Positions 11,931-20,638 of a DNA stretch of 64,000 nucleotides are shown one piece after another. A model generated the notes under the pieces. The model was given only the letters and a program-made list of their open reading frames with translations, did not search any database and was not told where the DNA came from. Both the position numbers and the translations under genes were made by a program. Every line of letters begins with the position of its first letter. Position 1 is the first letter of the stretch. Source of the DNA: Pseudomonas tolaasii NCPPB 2192 (lineage in GTDB: Bacteria > Pseudomonadota > Gammaproteobacteria > Pseudomonadales > Pseudomonadaceae); contig NZ_PHHD01000001.1 of NCBI RefSeq assembly GCF_002813445.1, positions 5,270,001 through 5,334,000 on the forward strand. Direction: 5' to 3'.

Positions 11931-14465
11931 ATGAATGGAACATCCACCGCCAGCGCCGCCGCATTGATCGCGCGGCTGGACTGGGCAAAAAGCCCGCTCG
12001 GTGAGGCCAATGAATGGCCGCAAAGCCTGCGCACTGCGGTGGATATCGTCGTTCATTCGCCGATGCCGATGCTCCTGCTGTGGGGCAACCAGCTGACCCA
12101 GCTTTATAACGACAGCTTCGCCACCCTGGCGGGCAGCAAACACCCCGGCGCTCTTGGCCAGCCGGCTCACCAGACCTGGCCGGAGCTGGAAAGCTTTACC
12201 GCGCCCATCTACGACGCCGTGCTCGGCGGCCAGGTGCGCACCTTCAGCGAACAGCGTTTCGTCTTGCAACGCGACGGCCGTGACACCGACATCTGGCTCG
12301 ACCTGACCTACAGCCCGATCCGCGATGAAAGCGCCCGTGTGGCGGGCATCCTGGTCACCGCCATCGAAACCAATGAGCGCCGCAGCAAGGCGCTCGAACT
12401 GCAACAGCGCTCCGAAGACAGCCTCAAGGCCCAGCACAACACCGAACAACGCCTGCAACTCGCCCTCGCCGCCACCGACGCGGTGGGCACTTGGGATTGG
12501 GATATCGGTGAAGACCGCTTTATCGCCGATGCCCATTTCGCCTACCTGCACGGCGTCGACCCCAACGACGCCGGCCTGTTGCCCATCAGCGACTACCTGC
12601 AAGGCGTGCACCCCGAAGACCGTGGCATGGTCGCGCGCAGCATCAAGCACTGCATCACGTTCGGCACCGAGTACGCCGAGGAATACCGTTTGCTGCAAGC
12701 CGACGGCCAGGTGCGCTGGGTATTTGCCCGGGGCCGCTGCTACAAGGACGCCCAAGGCCGCCCGGCGCGGTTCCTGGGCGCGGCGCTGGACCTGACCGAG
12801 CGCAAACACACCGAGCAGGCGTTGCGCCAAAGCCAGACCGAGCTGCAACTGATCATCAACGCCATGCCGGTGCTGATCAGCTATGTCGACCACGAGCAGC
12901 GCTTTCGCCTGAACAACAGCGCCTACCTGGATTGGTACGGCATGACGCCACAGGAGCTGTACGGCAAGACCATCCGCGAAGTGCTTGGCGACGAGGTGTA
13001 TGCCGGGCGGGCGGACAAGATCGCCGCCGCCCTCAAGGGCAAAGCCTGCAGCTTCATGACCATGACCCCGCACCGTGACGGCCGCCCGCGCCATGCGTTG
13101 ATGAAATACCTGCCGCGCTTCAGCAATGACGGTTCGGTGAACGGCTTCTACATTTTTGTGATCGACGAAACCGAACGCAAACTCACCGAAGAAGCCCTGC
13201 GCCACCTCAACGAGAACCTCGAAGAACGCGTGGCCCAGCGCACCCAGGCGCTCGCCGAAGCCAACCAGCGCCTGCAAAACGAGATGTTCGAGCGCGAGCG
13301 CGCCGAAGACGCCCTGCGCCATGCCCAGAAAATGGAAGCGGTGGGCCAGCTCACCGGCGGCATCGCCCATGACTTCAACAATATGCTCACCGGCATCATC
13401 GGCAGCCTGGACTTGATGCAGCGCTATATCGCCGCCGGGCGCAGCGATGAAATCGGCCGCTTTACCGACGCCGCCGTGTCCTCGGCCCATCGCGCGGCCG
13501 CCCTCACCCACCGGCTGCTGGCGTTCTCGCGGCGCCAGTCGCTGGACCGGCGCCCGCTCGACCCCAACCAGTTGGTGGCGTCTCTGGAAGACCTGTTCCG
13601 GCGCACCAAAGGCGCGCATATCGGGCTCAAGGTGCGATTGGGCCGGGATATCTGGCCAGTCAACACCGACGCCAGCCAGCTGGAAAACGCTCTGCTTAAC
13701 CTGGTGATCAACGCCCGCGATGCGATGCCCGATGGCGGCGAAATCCTCATCGAAACGGCCAACAGCTACCTGGACGGCACCGACATCACCACCCTCGAAC
13801 CGGTCAAGGCCGGTGATTACGTGATGCTTGGCGTGTGCGACAACGGCACCGGCATGGCACCGAAAATTCTGGCCAAGGCGTTCGACCCGTTCTTCACCAC
13901 CAAACCCATCGGCCAGGGTACCGGCCTCGGGCTATCGATGATTTACGGCTTTGCCCAGCAATCCGGCGGCCACGTCACCATTCAAAGCGAACCCGGCCAA
14001 GGCACCTGCGTACGCCTGTATTTGCCGCGCCTGCATGGCACGGCGCTGGAAAGCGAGTTGCCCGCGCATTTGAGCGAAGCCCCGCTGGCCTTGGCGGGCG
14101 AGGCGGTTGTGGTAGTCGAGGATGACGCGGCGGTACGCATGCTGGTGGTCAACGTACTCGACGAACTGGGCTACACCGCCCACCAGGCCGCCGATGCCCG
14201 TGCGGCACTGCCGCTGCTGGAGTCGGATTTGCGTGTGGACCTGCTGGTGACCGACGTGGGCTTGCCCGGCATGAACGGCCGGCAACTGGCAGAGATCGCC
14301 CGCCAGCATCGCCCGGGTCTGCGGGTATTGTTCATGACCGGCTACGCCGAGAAAGCGGCCGAGCGTCAGGGTTTTCTGGAAGACGGCATGGACATGGTCG
14401 CCAAACCGTTTTCAATCGACCTGTTGGCCACCAAGATCCGCAGCATGATCAGCGTGGATGAATGA
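11931..14465 (+). CDS. Hybrid sensor histidine kinase with three PAS-type domains and a receiver
   Basis: 844 residues with no transmembrane helices, so cytoplasmic. In order: an N-terminal PAS-like domain (about 15-145, with L-Y-N-D-S-F-A-T-L-A-G and a W-L-D-L-T-Y-S-P-I segment), a second PAS/PAC (about 180-290), a third (about 300-410), a coiled coil, HisKA with phospho-acceptor H480 (G-G-I-A-H-D-F-N-N), HATPase_c (N-L-V-I-N-A-R-D-A-M, G-Q-G-T-G-L-G-L), and a receiver with phospho-acceptor D775. The input signal is unknown. Its N-terminal domain is clearly related to that of the kinase at 49916-51628, so the two are paralogues in input as well as output. The gene stands alone after a terminator. 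Confidence 0.87.
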   Translation: MNGTSTASAAALIARLDWAKSPLGEANEWPQSLRTAVDIVVHSPMPMLLLWGNQLTQLYNDSFATLAGSKHPGALGQPAHQTWPELESFTAPIYDAVLGGQVRTFSEQRFVLQRDGRDTDIWLDLTYSPIRDESARVAGILVTAIETNERRSKALELQQRSEDSLKAQHNTEQRLQLALAATDAVGTWDWDIGEDRFIADAHFAYLHGVDPNDAGLLPISDYLQGVHPEDRGMVARSIKHCITFGTEYAEEYRLLQADGQVRWVFARGRCYKDAQGRPARFLGAALDLTERKHTEQALRQSQTELQLIINAMPVLISYVDHEQRFRLNNSAYLDWYGMTPQELYGKTIREVLGDEVYAGRADKIAAALKGKACSFMTMTPHRDGRPRHALMKYLPRFSNDGSVNGFYIFVIDETERKLTEEALRHLNENLEERVAQRTQALAEANQRLQNEMFERERAEDALRHAQKMEAVGQLTGGIAHDFNNMLTGIIGSLDLMQRYIAAGRSDEIGRFTDAAVSSAHRAAALTHRLLAFSRRQSLDRRPLDPNQLVASLEDLFRRTKGAHIGLKVRLGRDIWPVNTDASQLENALLNLVINARDAMPDGGEILIETANSYLDGTDITTLEPVKAGDYVMLGVCDNGTGMAPKILAKAFDPFFTTKPIGQGTGLGLSMIYGFAQQSGGHVTIQSEPGQGTCVRLYLPRLHGTALESELPAHLSEAPLALAGEAVVVVEDDAAVRMLVVNVLDELGYTAHQAADARAALPLLESDLRVDLLVTDVGLPGMNGRQLAEIARQHRPGLRVLFMTGYAEKAAERQGFLEDGMDMVAKPFSIDLLATKIRSMISVDE

Positions 14466-14515
14466 GTTCAGGCATAATCGCGCGCCCTTCCGTTTGACCG
14501 TTGCAAGGTAACAAC

Positions 14516-14791
14516 ATGAAAGCCCAAGCCCGTCACATCCTGGTAAAAACCAGCGAAGAAGCCGAACAGCTCAAGCAGCGCATCGCCAAGGGTGAAGCCT
14601 TTGATGTGCTCGCCAAGAAGTACTCCACCTGCCCGTCGCGCAAGCGTGGCGGTGACCTGGGTGAAGTGCGGCCCGGGCAGATGGTGGGGGCGATTGATGC
14701 GGTGATCTTCAAAAAGCCGATAAAGGTGGTGCACGGGCCGATCAAGAGCAAGTTCGGGTATCACCTGGTGCAGGTCTTCTACCGCGACTGA
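14516..14791 (+). CDS. ppiC: Small parvulin peptidyl-prolyl cis-trans isomerase
   Basis: 91-residue single-domain parvulin, the size of E. coli PpiC. The rotamase motifs are intact: K-A-Q-A-R-H-I-L-V-K at the start, A-K-K-Y-S-T-C-P-S-R-K-R-G-G-D-L-G in the middle, and G-P-I-K-S-K-F-G-Y-H-L-V-Q-V at the end. There is no signal peptide, so it is cytoplasmic. ATG 14516 is preceded by an AAGGT ribosome site; an upstream in-frame ATG at 14501 is less well placed. It is downstream of the hybrid kinase and followed by a REP pair. Confidence 0.88.
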   Translation: MKAQARHILVKTSEEAEQLKQRIAKGEAFDVLAKKYSTCPSRKRGGDLGEVRPGQMVGAIDAVIFKKPIKVVHGPIKSKFGYHLVQVFYRD

Positions 14792-14812
14792 GGGGCTTGG
14801 CTGTAAACCGCT

Positions 14813-14874
14813 ATCGCAGGCAAGCCAGCTCCCACAGACACCGCTCTAGTGTGGGAGCCGGGCTTGCCCGCGAA
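14813..14874. repeat. REP pair in outward orientation
   Basis: ATCGCAGGCAAGCCAGCTCCCACA is followed 13 bases later by the inverse unit TGTGGGAGCCGGGCTTGCCC. The units face the opposite way to those of a standard REPIN. It lies between the convergent ppiC and kdgK genes. Confidence 0.85.
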
Positions 14875-14891
14875 CCGCCGCAGGCGGCCAT

Positions 14892-15797
14892 TCAACGAGG
14901 AATCAAAGCCCCCGGCACCTGAATGACCCGGCTGGCCAGCTGATGCCCGGCCAGTGCGGCCTGCTCCGGCGAACCGCCCTTGAGCCGGCTGGCCAGGTAC
15001 GCCGCGCTGAATGAGTCGCCCGCCGCCGTGGTGTCCACGACCTTTCCGACTTTCAACGCCGGCACCGCAAAGCGCTCGCCGTCGCAACGGATCAAACACG
15101 CATCCGCGCCGCGCTTGAGCACCACTTCAGCAATGTCCGGATACGCCGCAAATACCTGTTCGCTGTCTTCATAGCCAAACAGCGCACGTTCGTCGTCCTC
15201 GGTGAGCAAGGCGATGTCCACCTGGGCCAACACCGCGTGGTAGGCCGCGCGCGCGGCTTCAACCGTGGCCCACAGACGCGGCCGGTAGTTGTTGTCGAAC
15301 ACCACCTTGCCGCCTTGCCGACGGGTTTCTATCAGGGTTTGCAGCAGGCGCTCACGCCCGACTTCACCCAGCACCGCCAGGGTGATGCCGCTGAAATACA
15401 CCACGTCATAACCCGGCAGCGCGGCCAGAATCGGTTCGGCGGCGGGCGTGGTGAAGCAGTCGCGCACGGCGGCTTCGTTGCGCCAGTAGAGAAACTTGCG
15501 CTCGCCGTTGGCGTCGGTCTGGATGCAATACAAACCGGGCAAGCGCCCGGCCAGGCGCTGGACCATGCCGAGCCCCAGGCCTTCCTCTGCCCATTGCTGG
15601 CACATGGCATCGCTGAAACGGTCATCGCCCAGGGCGGTGACGTAGTCGACGCTGCCGGTGTCGCCGAGTTCGCGGCGCAGGTACACCGCGGTGTTCAGGG
15701 TGTCGCCGCCGAAGCTCTGGTGCAGGCTGCCGTCGGCGCGGTGTTGCAGTTCGATCATGCATTCGCCGATGAGGGCGATGCGGGGTTGGCTGGTCAT
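14892..15797 (-). CDS. kdgK: 2-dehydro-3-deoxygluconate kinase (PfkB family)
   Basis: 301-residue PfkB-family sugar kinase. The N-terminal G-E-C-M-I-E-L glycine/acidic segment and the anion-hole motif D-T-T-A-A-G-D-S-F with catalytic D261 are present. E-C-M-I-E-L and the F-G-G-D-T-L-N-T-A-V-Y-L-R-R pattern match KdgK, which phosphorylates 2-keto-3-deoxygluconate to KDPG for the Entner-Doudoroff pathway. The frame is open upstream to 15866, but that extension is encoded by a REP element; ATG 15797 gives the family N-terminus. It is the last gene on the minus strand of this block. Its link to the D-amino acid genes upstream is only positional. Confidence 0.85.
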   Translation of the reverse strand: MTSQPRIALIGECMIELQHRADGSLHQSFGGDTLNTAVYLRRELGDTGSVDYVTALGDDRFSDAMCQQWAEEGLGLGMVQRLAGRLPGLYCIQTDANGERKFLYWRNEAAVRDCFTTPAAEPILAALPGYDVVYFSGITLAVLGEVGRERLLQTLIETRRQGGKVVFDNNYRPRLWATVEAARAAYHAVLAQVDIALLTEDDERALFGYEDSEQVFAAYPDIAEVVLKRGADACLIRCDGERFAVPALKVGKVVDTTAAGDSFSAAYLASRLKGGSPEQAALAGHQLASRVIQVPGALIPR

Positions 15798-15827
15798 GAC
15801 AGTTTCTCGGGTGTTCTTCAGGGCCCC

Positions 15828-15901
15828 ATCGCAGGCAAGCCAGCTCCCACAGTTGAAAGTATTCACAATTCAACATGTGGGAGCCGGCTTGCCTGCGATG
15901 G
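15828..15901. repeat. REP pair in outward orientation
   Basis: ATCGCAGGCAAGCCAGCTCC at the left and TGTGGGAGCCGGCTTGCCTG at the right, separated by 24 bases. It sits between the dehydratase-like gene and kdgK on the minus strand. Confidence 0.85.
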
Positions 15902-15913
15902 CCGCGACACGGT

Positions 15914-17122
15914 TTAGAAGCAGGTATGAAGAGACTCAACCACCTGCAACTGCTCATCCACCAGGCAGCCCACCTGCCATTTGTCAAAGGTCAGGCACGG
16001 GTGGGAAGTACCGAACGAAATGATGTCGCCAATGCGCAATTCCACCCCCGGCGCCACGGTCATGAACGCATGCTGGTCCATCACCGCCGTGACCTTGCAG
16101 GCCGTCACGTCATCGCCGTCCGCCGCAATAATGCCCGCCTTGTAGCGCTTGAGCGGCACCGGTAAACCGGCGTCGTAGGCCACGTCGCGCTTGCCCAGGG
16201 CGATCACCGCAAACCCCGGCTCAGGCAACGACTGTACGTGGGCCCAGACTTCCAGCGCCGGGCGCAGGCCTTCGTTCAGGTCGCTGCGACGGTCGAGCAC
16301 GCAGCATTGCGCCTCTTTGTAGATACCGTGGTCGTGGGCCACGTAGCTCCCTGGGCGCAGCACGCTGAGGAAGCGGCCGGCGGCATTTTGTGCTTCGAAC
16401 GATTCGGCGATCAGGTCGTACCAGGCAGAACCTGATGCGGTAACGATCGGCTTGGGAAGGTCGAAAGAGCCGCTGTCTTGCAGGTCCACGGCCAACCGCA
16501 CCAGGCTGGCGGCGAAGTCGCGGATGCCACTGATGGCGTGCTCGCCGTGGATCACGCCTTCATAGCCCTCAATGCCCGTGAGGGCCAGGGCCGGCTGGGC
16601 CTTGATCGCCTTGGCCAGTTCGCGCACTTCCTGCTCGCTGCGGCAACCGCAACGGCCACCGACCACGCCGTATTCGATCATCACGTTCAAACGAAGGCCA
16701 CGGGCGGCGAAGAACAGGCCCAGGTCGGCGACGTTGTCGGGGTGATCAACCATGCAGTGGAAGTCAAAGTCCTTGTCGGCCAGCAAGTCGGCAATCAACG
16801 CCATGTTCGGCGCGCCCACCAGTTGGTTGGCCATCAGCACACGGCGAATGCCACCGGCATAGGCAGCGCGGGTCTGCACGGCGTTGGCCAGGGTGATGCC
16901 CCAGGCACCCGCCTCGATCTGACGCTGGAACAGCGCCGGCATCATGCTGGTTTTGCCATGGGGCGCCAGTTCTGCGCCGCTGTTGCTGACAAAGTCCTGC
17001 ATCCAGCGAATGTTGTGTTCCAGCGCGTCGCGGTGCAGCACCAGGGCCGGCAGGCTGACGTCACGGACCAGGTGCGCGCCAACGGCGGCGGCGCCTTTTT
17101 CAACGGCATTGTGGGCAGACAT
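15914..17122 (-). CDS. PLP- and probably Zn-dependent D-serine dehydratase-like enzyme (alanine racemase fold)
   Basis: 402-residue fold-type III PLP enzyme of the D-threonine aldolase/D-serine dehydratase family. The PLP lysine is K57 in P-H-G-K-T. Near the C-terminus, S-H-P-C places H374 and C376 as an H-x-C metal pair. Eukaryotic D-serine dehydratases use His and Cys for zinc, whereas D-threonine aldolases carry His and Asp there, so the sequence favours a dehydratase/deaminase. Neighbours support this: RidA, which hydrolyses the enamine/imine products of such reactions, an IclR regulator 9 bases upstream, and a polar amino acid importer. The likely reaction is a D-hydroxy-amino acid to a keto acid plus ammonia. 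The precise substrate is inferred. Confidence 0.8.
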   Translation of the reverse strand: MSAHNAVEKGAAAVGAHLVRDVSLPALVLHRDALEHNIRWMQDFVSNSGAELAPHGKTSMMPALFQRQIEAGAWGITLANAVQTRAAYAGGIRRVLMANQLVGAPNMALIADLLADKDFDFHCMVDHPDNVADLGLFFAARGLRLNVMIEYGVVGGRCGCRSEQEVRELAKAIKAQPALALTGIEGYEGVIHGEHAISGIRDFAASLVRLAVDLQDSGSFDLPKPIVTASGSAWYDLIAESFEAQNAAGRFLSVLRPGSYVAHDHGIYKEAQCCVLDRRSDLNEGLRPALEVWAHVQSLPEPGFAVIALGKRDVAYDAGLPVPLKRYKAGIIAADGDDVTACKVTAVMDQHAFMTVAPGVELRIGDIISFGTSHPCLTFDKWQVGCLVDEQLQVVESLHTCF

Positions 17123-17131
17123 GGAAAACTC

Positions 17132-17896
17132 CTATTCGTTGATGCGCCGGGCCAGGTTGTTGGCACTGTCGATCAACACCCGGCGATAGTCGTTGTAGTT
17201 TTTGATCGCATCGGCGCGCGGGGCGACGATGCACAAGGTCGCAATGCTGATGCCCTGTCCGTCCCGTACCGGGGCGGCAAAGCAATGGGTAAAGGTGTCG
17301 GCCACGCTGTCGAAGGAAAAGAAGCCATCGAGGGTGGCCTGACGGATTTGCGCCAGGAAGGTTTCCAGCGGCAAGCGCTGGCCATCCGGCAGGATGAAGT
17401 CGTCGTGGTCGATCAGGTCGATGATCTGCTGATCACTCAAGTGCCCCAGCAGCAGGCGCCCGGAGGCTGTCCACGGGATGGGGGCGTTTTCGCCAATGTC
17501 CGACGAAATGCGGAAATGCCGCTCACCCTCACGCATCAGCGCCACCGTGTATTTGCGCCCATTGAGCAGGCACATCTGCGCGGTTTCGTGGGTTTGGCTG
17601 ACAATTTCCTGCAAGGCGAAATCGGCTTCGCGGGTCAGGTCGAAATGGCGCAAGTGCGCCTGACCAAGGAAATACAGCTGACGGCCGAGGTAAACGTGAC
17701 CGTCCTTGCCCACCGTTTCGAGGATGCGCCGCTCGAGCAGCGACGCAACCAGTTCGTAGACGGTGGATTTGGGGCTGCCAATGCCGCTGGCAATATCATT
17801 CGGGCGCAGGGGCTGGCCGATTTCCTTGAGAAAATCGAGGATATCGAACGCACGGTCCAGTCCTTTGGCGCGGCGCTTGATGGTGTCTTCGGTCAT
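17132..17896 (-). CDS. IclR-family transcriptional regulator
   Basis: 254 residues with an N-terminal winged helix (about 10-65, with N-D-I-A-S-G-I-G-S-P-K-S-T-V-Y-E-L) and a C-terminal IclR effector-binding domain (about 80-250). The start is taken at 17896 (M-T-E-D-T-I-K-R-R). The frame extends upstream to 18001, but that part lies in a REPIN and is not conserved-looking. The gene ends 9 bases before the dehydratase-like gene on the same strand, so the two form one transcript. It probably controls the D-amino acid enzyme and the ABC transporter; a candidate palindromic site is at 21512-21527. Confidence 0.87.
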   Translation of the reverse strand: MTEDTIKRRAKGLDRAFDILDFLKEIGQPLRPNDIASGIGSPKSTVYELVASLLERRILETVGKDGHVYLGRQLYFLGQAHLRHFDLTREADFALQEIVSQTHETAQMCLLNGRKYTVALMREGERHFRISSDIGENAPIPWTASGRLLLGHLSDQQIIDLIDHDDFILPDGQRLPLETFLAQIRQATLDGFFSFDSVADTFTHCFAAPVRDGQGISIATLCIVAPRADAIKNYNDYRRVLIDSANNLARRINE

Positions 17897-17942
17897 GGCA
17901 GTGTGGGTCCGGTCAAAGGTATGTACTGCATAGGCGATCCCC

Positions 17943-18031
17943 TGTGGGAACGGGCTTGCCCGTGATTGCGGTGGGTCAAGGGTGGATGGGCCGACTGACA
18001 CTCCGCTATCGCAGGCAAGCCAGCTCCCACA
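17943..18031. repeat. REPIN (paired inverted REP elements)
   Basis: TGTGGGAACGGGCTTGCCCG at the left and CAGGCAAGCCAGCTCCCACA at the right. It separates ridA from the IclR gene. The left unit has diverged (GAACGGGC), and the two units belong to slightly different variants. Confidence 0.88.
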
Positions 18032-18064
18032 TGGGATCGTTGGCGGCCTTAAGGTCGGGGCAAT

Positions 18065-18454
18065 TTAGCCTTTTTTCTTGTACGCCACGCAATCAATCTC
18101 CACCTTGCAATCGACCATCATGTTGGCTTGCACACAGGCGCGCGCCGGGGCGTGTTCCGGGGTGAAGTATTCGCCGAAGACCTTGTTGAAACTCCAGAAG
18201 TCCCGTGGGTCTTCCAGCCAGACGCCAACGCGTACGACATCTTTCAATTCGTAACCGGCCTCTTCGAGAATGGCCACCACATTGCGCATGGTCTGGCGGG
18301 TTTGCTCGATGATGCCGCCCTGGACGATTTCACCGTCCACCGCCGGCACCTGGCCCGAGACGTAGAGCCAGCCGTCGGCTTCCACCGCACGGGCGAAAGG
18401 ACGTGGCTGGCCGCCGCCGGCGGTGCTGCCGGTGCCGTAACGAGTAATGCTCAT
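18065..18454 (-). CDS. RidA-family enamine/imine deaminase
   Basis: 129-residue YjgF/YER057c/UK114 (RidA) family protein. The catalytic arginine is R105 in A-P-A-R-A-C-V-Q, the same position as in well-studied RidA proteins. The Y-V-S-G-Q-V-P strand and the G-G-I-I-E-Q-T-R-Q-T-M-R-N segment are also conserved. RidA proteins hydrolyse reactive 2-aminoacrylate or 2-iminobutyrate released by PLP dehydratases. It lies between the amino acid ABC transporter and the PLP dehydratase-like gene, so it probably handles that enzyme's product. Confidence 0.88.
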   Translation of the reverse strand: MSITRYGTGSTAGGGQPRPFARAVEADGWLYVSGQVPAVDGEIVQGGIIEQTRQTMRNVVAILEEAGYELKDVVRVGVWLEDPRDFWSFNKVFGEYFTPEHAPARACVQANMMVDCKVEIDCVAYKKKG

Positions 18455-18470
18455 AAAATAACTCCTGAAA

Positions 18471-19253
18471 TTAAAAACGGATGTTCTTCAAAAATTCCGC
18501 CAGGCGCGGCGATTGCGGGCGTTCGAAGATGTCCTTCGAGGTGCCCTGTTCTTCAATGCGGCCCTGGTTCATGAATACGATCTTGTCGGACACTTCATAG
18601 GCAAAGCGCATTTCATGGGTGACCAGCAACATGGTCATGCCCTCTTCCGCCAGGCCCTTGATCACGCTCAGCACTTCGCCCACCAACTCCGGGTCGAGGG
18701 CCGAGGTGACCTCGTCGAACAGCATCAGGCTGGGGTTCATCGCAATGGCACGGGCAATCGCCACACGCTGTTGCTGGCCGCCGGACAACTGACCGGGGAA
18801 GTGATTACGACGTTCCAGCAGGCCCACGCGGTCCAGCCATTTTTCGGCCAGGGCCACGGCTTCGTCCTTGCCCATTTTCTTGACCTTGAGCAGGCCGAGG
18901 GTGACGTTCTGCAAGGCGGTCAGGTGCGGAAACAGGTTGAATTGCTGAAACGCCATGCCGGTCATTGCACGGTGCTGGGCAATCACGCGCTCGGGATGGC
19001 GCACACGCTTGCCGGCAATTTCGCTGTAGCCGATGGACTCGCCGTCCAGGGTAATCTGGCCGCCCTGGAACTCTTCCAGCAGGTTGACGCAGCGCAGCAG
19101 CGTGGTCTTTCCCGAGCCGCTGGAGCCGATCAACGTCACCACGTTGCCGCGCTGCATGGACAGATCGACGCCCTTGAGCACTTCCACCTGGCCATATTGT
19201 TTACGCAGGCCGCGGATGTTCAGCAGCGGTTGGTTGGATTGAGGTTGGTTCAT
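18471..19253 (-). CDS. Polar amino acid ABC transporter ATP-binding protein
   Basis: 260-residue GlnQ/HisP-type ATPase. Walker A is G-S-S-G-S-G-K-T-T-L-L-R, the signature L-S-G-G-Q-Q-Q-R-V-A-I-A-R-A, and Walker B L-M-L-F-D-E-V-T-S-A-L-D-P-E. The F-D-E-V-T-S-A-L-D form is typical of amino acid importers. Its ATG overlaps the stop of the upstream permease gene by four bases (ATGA), showing translational coupling. It is followed 16 bases later by ridA on the same strand. Confidence 0.9.
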   Translation of the reverse strand: MNQPQSNQPLLNIRGLRKQYGQVEVLKGVDLSMQRGNVVTLIGSSGSGKTTLLRCVNLLEEFQGGQITLDGESIGYSEIAGKRVRHPERVIAQHRAMTGMAFQQFNLFPHLTALQNVTLGLLKVKKMGKDEAVALAEKWLDRVGLLERRNHFPGQLSGGQQQRVAIARAIAMNPSLMLFDEVTSALDPELVGEVLSVIKGLAEEGMTMLLVTHEMRFAYEVSDKIVFMNQGRIEEQGTSKDIFERPQSPRLAEFLKNIRF

Positions 19254-19912
19254 GGCAAGGCCACCCGCTTTTCAATGTAGCGCCCGAATAACTCGATGGC
19301 GTAGTTGATGACAAAGAACAGAAACCCGGCGAACAGGTAGAACTGCAGGGTCATGAAGTTACGTGCAATGACTTGCTGGGAACTGAGCAGCAACTCGGCC
19401 ACGCCGATCACCGAGAGCAAGGTCGAGGCCTTGACGATTTCGGTGGAGGAATTGACCCAGGTCGGCAGGATCTGGCGCAACGCCTGGGGCAGCAGCACAT
19501 AACCCAGGGATTGGTAGAACGTCAGGCCAATGGCCTTGCCTGCTTCCAGTTGCCCACGGGGAATGGCCTGCAGCGCACCGCGCACGATTTCCGAGACGTG
19601 GGAGCCGCAGAACAGCGTCAGCCCGACGGCACCAGCCTGGAACGCGGTGATCTGCCAGCCGAGCGCCGGCAGCATGTAGAAACACGCCAGCACCAGCACA
19701 AACACCGGGGTGCCACGGATCAAATCCACGTACAGACGAAACGGCGCACGCATCCAGAACTTGCCGTAGGTCAGGATCAACCCGGCGACAATGCCGATCA
19801 GGGTGCCGAAGATAATCGCCAGTGCCGACACATAAACACTGGCCTGAAAGCCCGCCCACAGGGTATCCCGGGCGATCCACAACTCATGCAGCCAGCTTGG
19901 GGACTCGTACAT
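19250..19912 (-). CDS. Polar amino acid ABC transporter permease 1
   Basis: 220-residue HisM/GlnP-family permease with about five helices. The conserved loop is R-G-A-L-Q-A-I-P-R-G-Q-L-E-A-G-K-A-I-G-L, which docks on the ATPase. A strong ribosome site (AGGAGGG) precedes the ATG. It pairs with the permease at 19924-20586 as the heterodimeric channel. Confidence 0.9.
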   Translation of the reverse strand: MYESPSWLHELWIARDTLWAGFQASVYVSALAIIFGTLIGIVAGLILTYGKFWMRAPFRLYVDLIRGTPVFVLVLACFYMLPALGWQITAFQAGAVGLTLFCGSHVSEIVRGALQAIPRGQLEAGKAIGLTFYQSLGYVLLPQALRQILPTWVNSSTEIVKASTLLSVIGVAELLLSSQQVIARNFMTLQFYLFAGFLFFVINYAIELFGRYIEKRVALP

Positions 19913-19923
19913 GAAAGCCCTCC

Positions 19924-20586
19924 TTAACGACGGATCGCCAGACGCTGTTCCAGGTAACGGAGCAGCATGGCAATGAGGTAACAGGCAGCCACATAGAGCG
20001 CGGTCGTGACCAGCCAGGTTTCAATCACCCGGTAGCTTTCGACGTTGATCTTGCGGGCGTAATAGGTCAGCTCCGGCACCGCGATTGCAGCGGCCAGGGA
20101 GGTGTCCTTGAACAGCGAAATAAAGTTGTTCGACAACGCGGGCAGCACGTTGCGCAGCATCACCGGCACGGTGATGTACGCGCGGATGCGCCACTCGCCC
20201 AGGCCAATGGCCAGGCCGGCTTCACGCAGCCCCTTGGGAATATTCAACAGCCCGGCGCGGAACACTTCGGTCAGGTAAGCACCGGCGTACAACGACAGGG
20301 TGATGATGAACGAGGGGATTTTGTCGAGGCGCACCCCGAGGGTGGGCAAGGCAAAGTAGATCAACAGAATCAGCACGAGGATCGGCGTGTTACGGATCAC
20401 CGTCACATACACCGAGGCGAGCACACGCAGCGCACGGTGTTTGGACAGCATGGCAAACGCCATCATCAAGCCGATCACGCAGCCAATCGCGATCGACAGC
20501 AAGGCCAGCTCAAGGCCCAGGCCCAGCCCCGCCAACAGGCTGGGGAAATCGCGCCACACGGCGGCAAAGTTCAACTGATAGTTCAT
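19924..20586 (-). CDS. Polar amino acid ABC transporter permease 2
   Basis: 220-residue HisQ/GlnP-family permease. The docking loop is R-A-G-L-L-N-I-P-K-G-L-R-E-A-G-L-A-I-G-L. The N-terminus (D-F-P-S-L-L-A-G-L-G-L-G-L-E-L-A-L) is the usual first helix. It is separated from the upstream binding-protein gene by a hairpin at 20605-20626, which may lower expression of the membrane components relative to the binding protein. Confidence 0.9.
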   Translation of the reverse strand: MNYQLNFAAVWRDFPSLLAGLGLGLELALLSIAIGCVIGLMMAFAMLSKHRALRVLASVYVTVIRNTPILVLILLIYFALPTLGVRLDKIPSFIITLSLYAGAYLTEVFRAGLLNIPKGLREAGLAIGLGEWRIRAYITVPVMLRNVLPALSNNFISLFKDTSLAAAIAVPELTYYARKINVESYRVIETWLVTTALYVAACYLIAMLLRYLEQRLAIRR

Positions 20587-20604
20587 GGTCGGCAGTACCT
20601 GATT

Positions 20605-20626
20605 GGGGCGCCGTCAACGACGCCCC
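20605..20626 (-). terminator. Hairpin between binding-protein and permease genes
   Basis: GGGGCG and CGCCCC flank CCGTCAACGA with further partial pairing (GGGGCGTCGTTGACGGCGCC on the minus strand). There is no clear T-run, so it more likely stabilises the upstream message or attenuates transcription than stops it. Confidence 0.5.
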
Positions 20627-20638
20627 AGTGTTTACGAA

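Noticed and set aside
15798..15866. A 23-residue N-terminal extension of KdgK
   Set aside because: It is encoded by a REP element and is absent from the family's normal N-terminus. ATG 15797 is the better start.
14813..15901. A CRISPR-like array suggested by repeated 24-base units
   Set aside because: The units are palindromic REP sequences in inverted pairs with irregular spacing and intervening genes, with no direct repeats and no cas genes.
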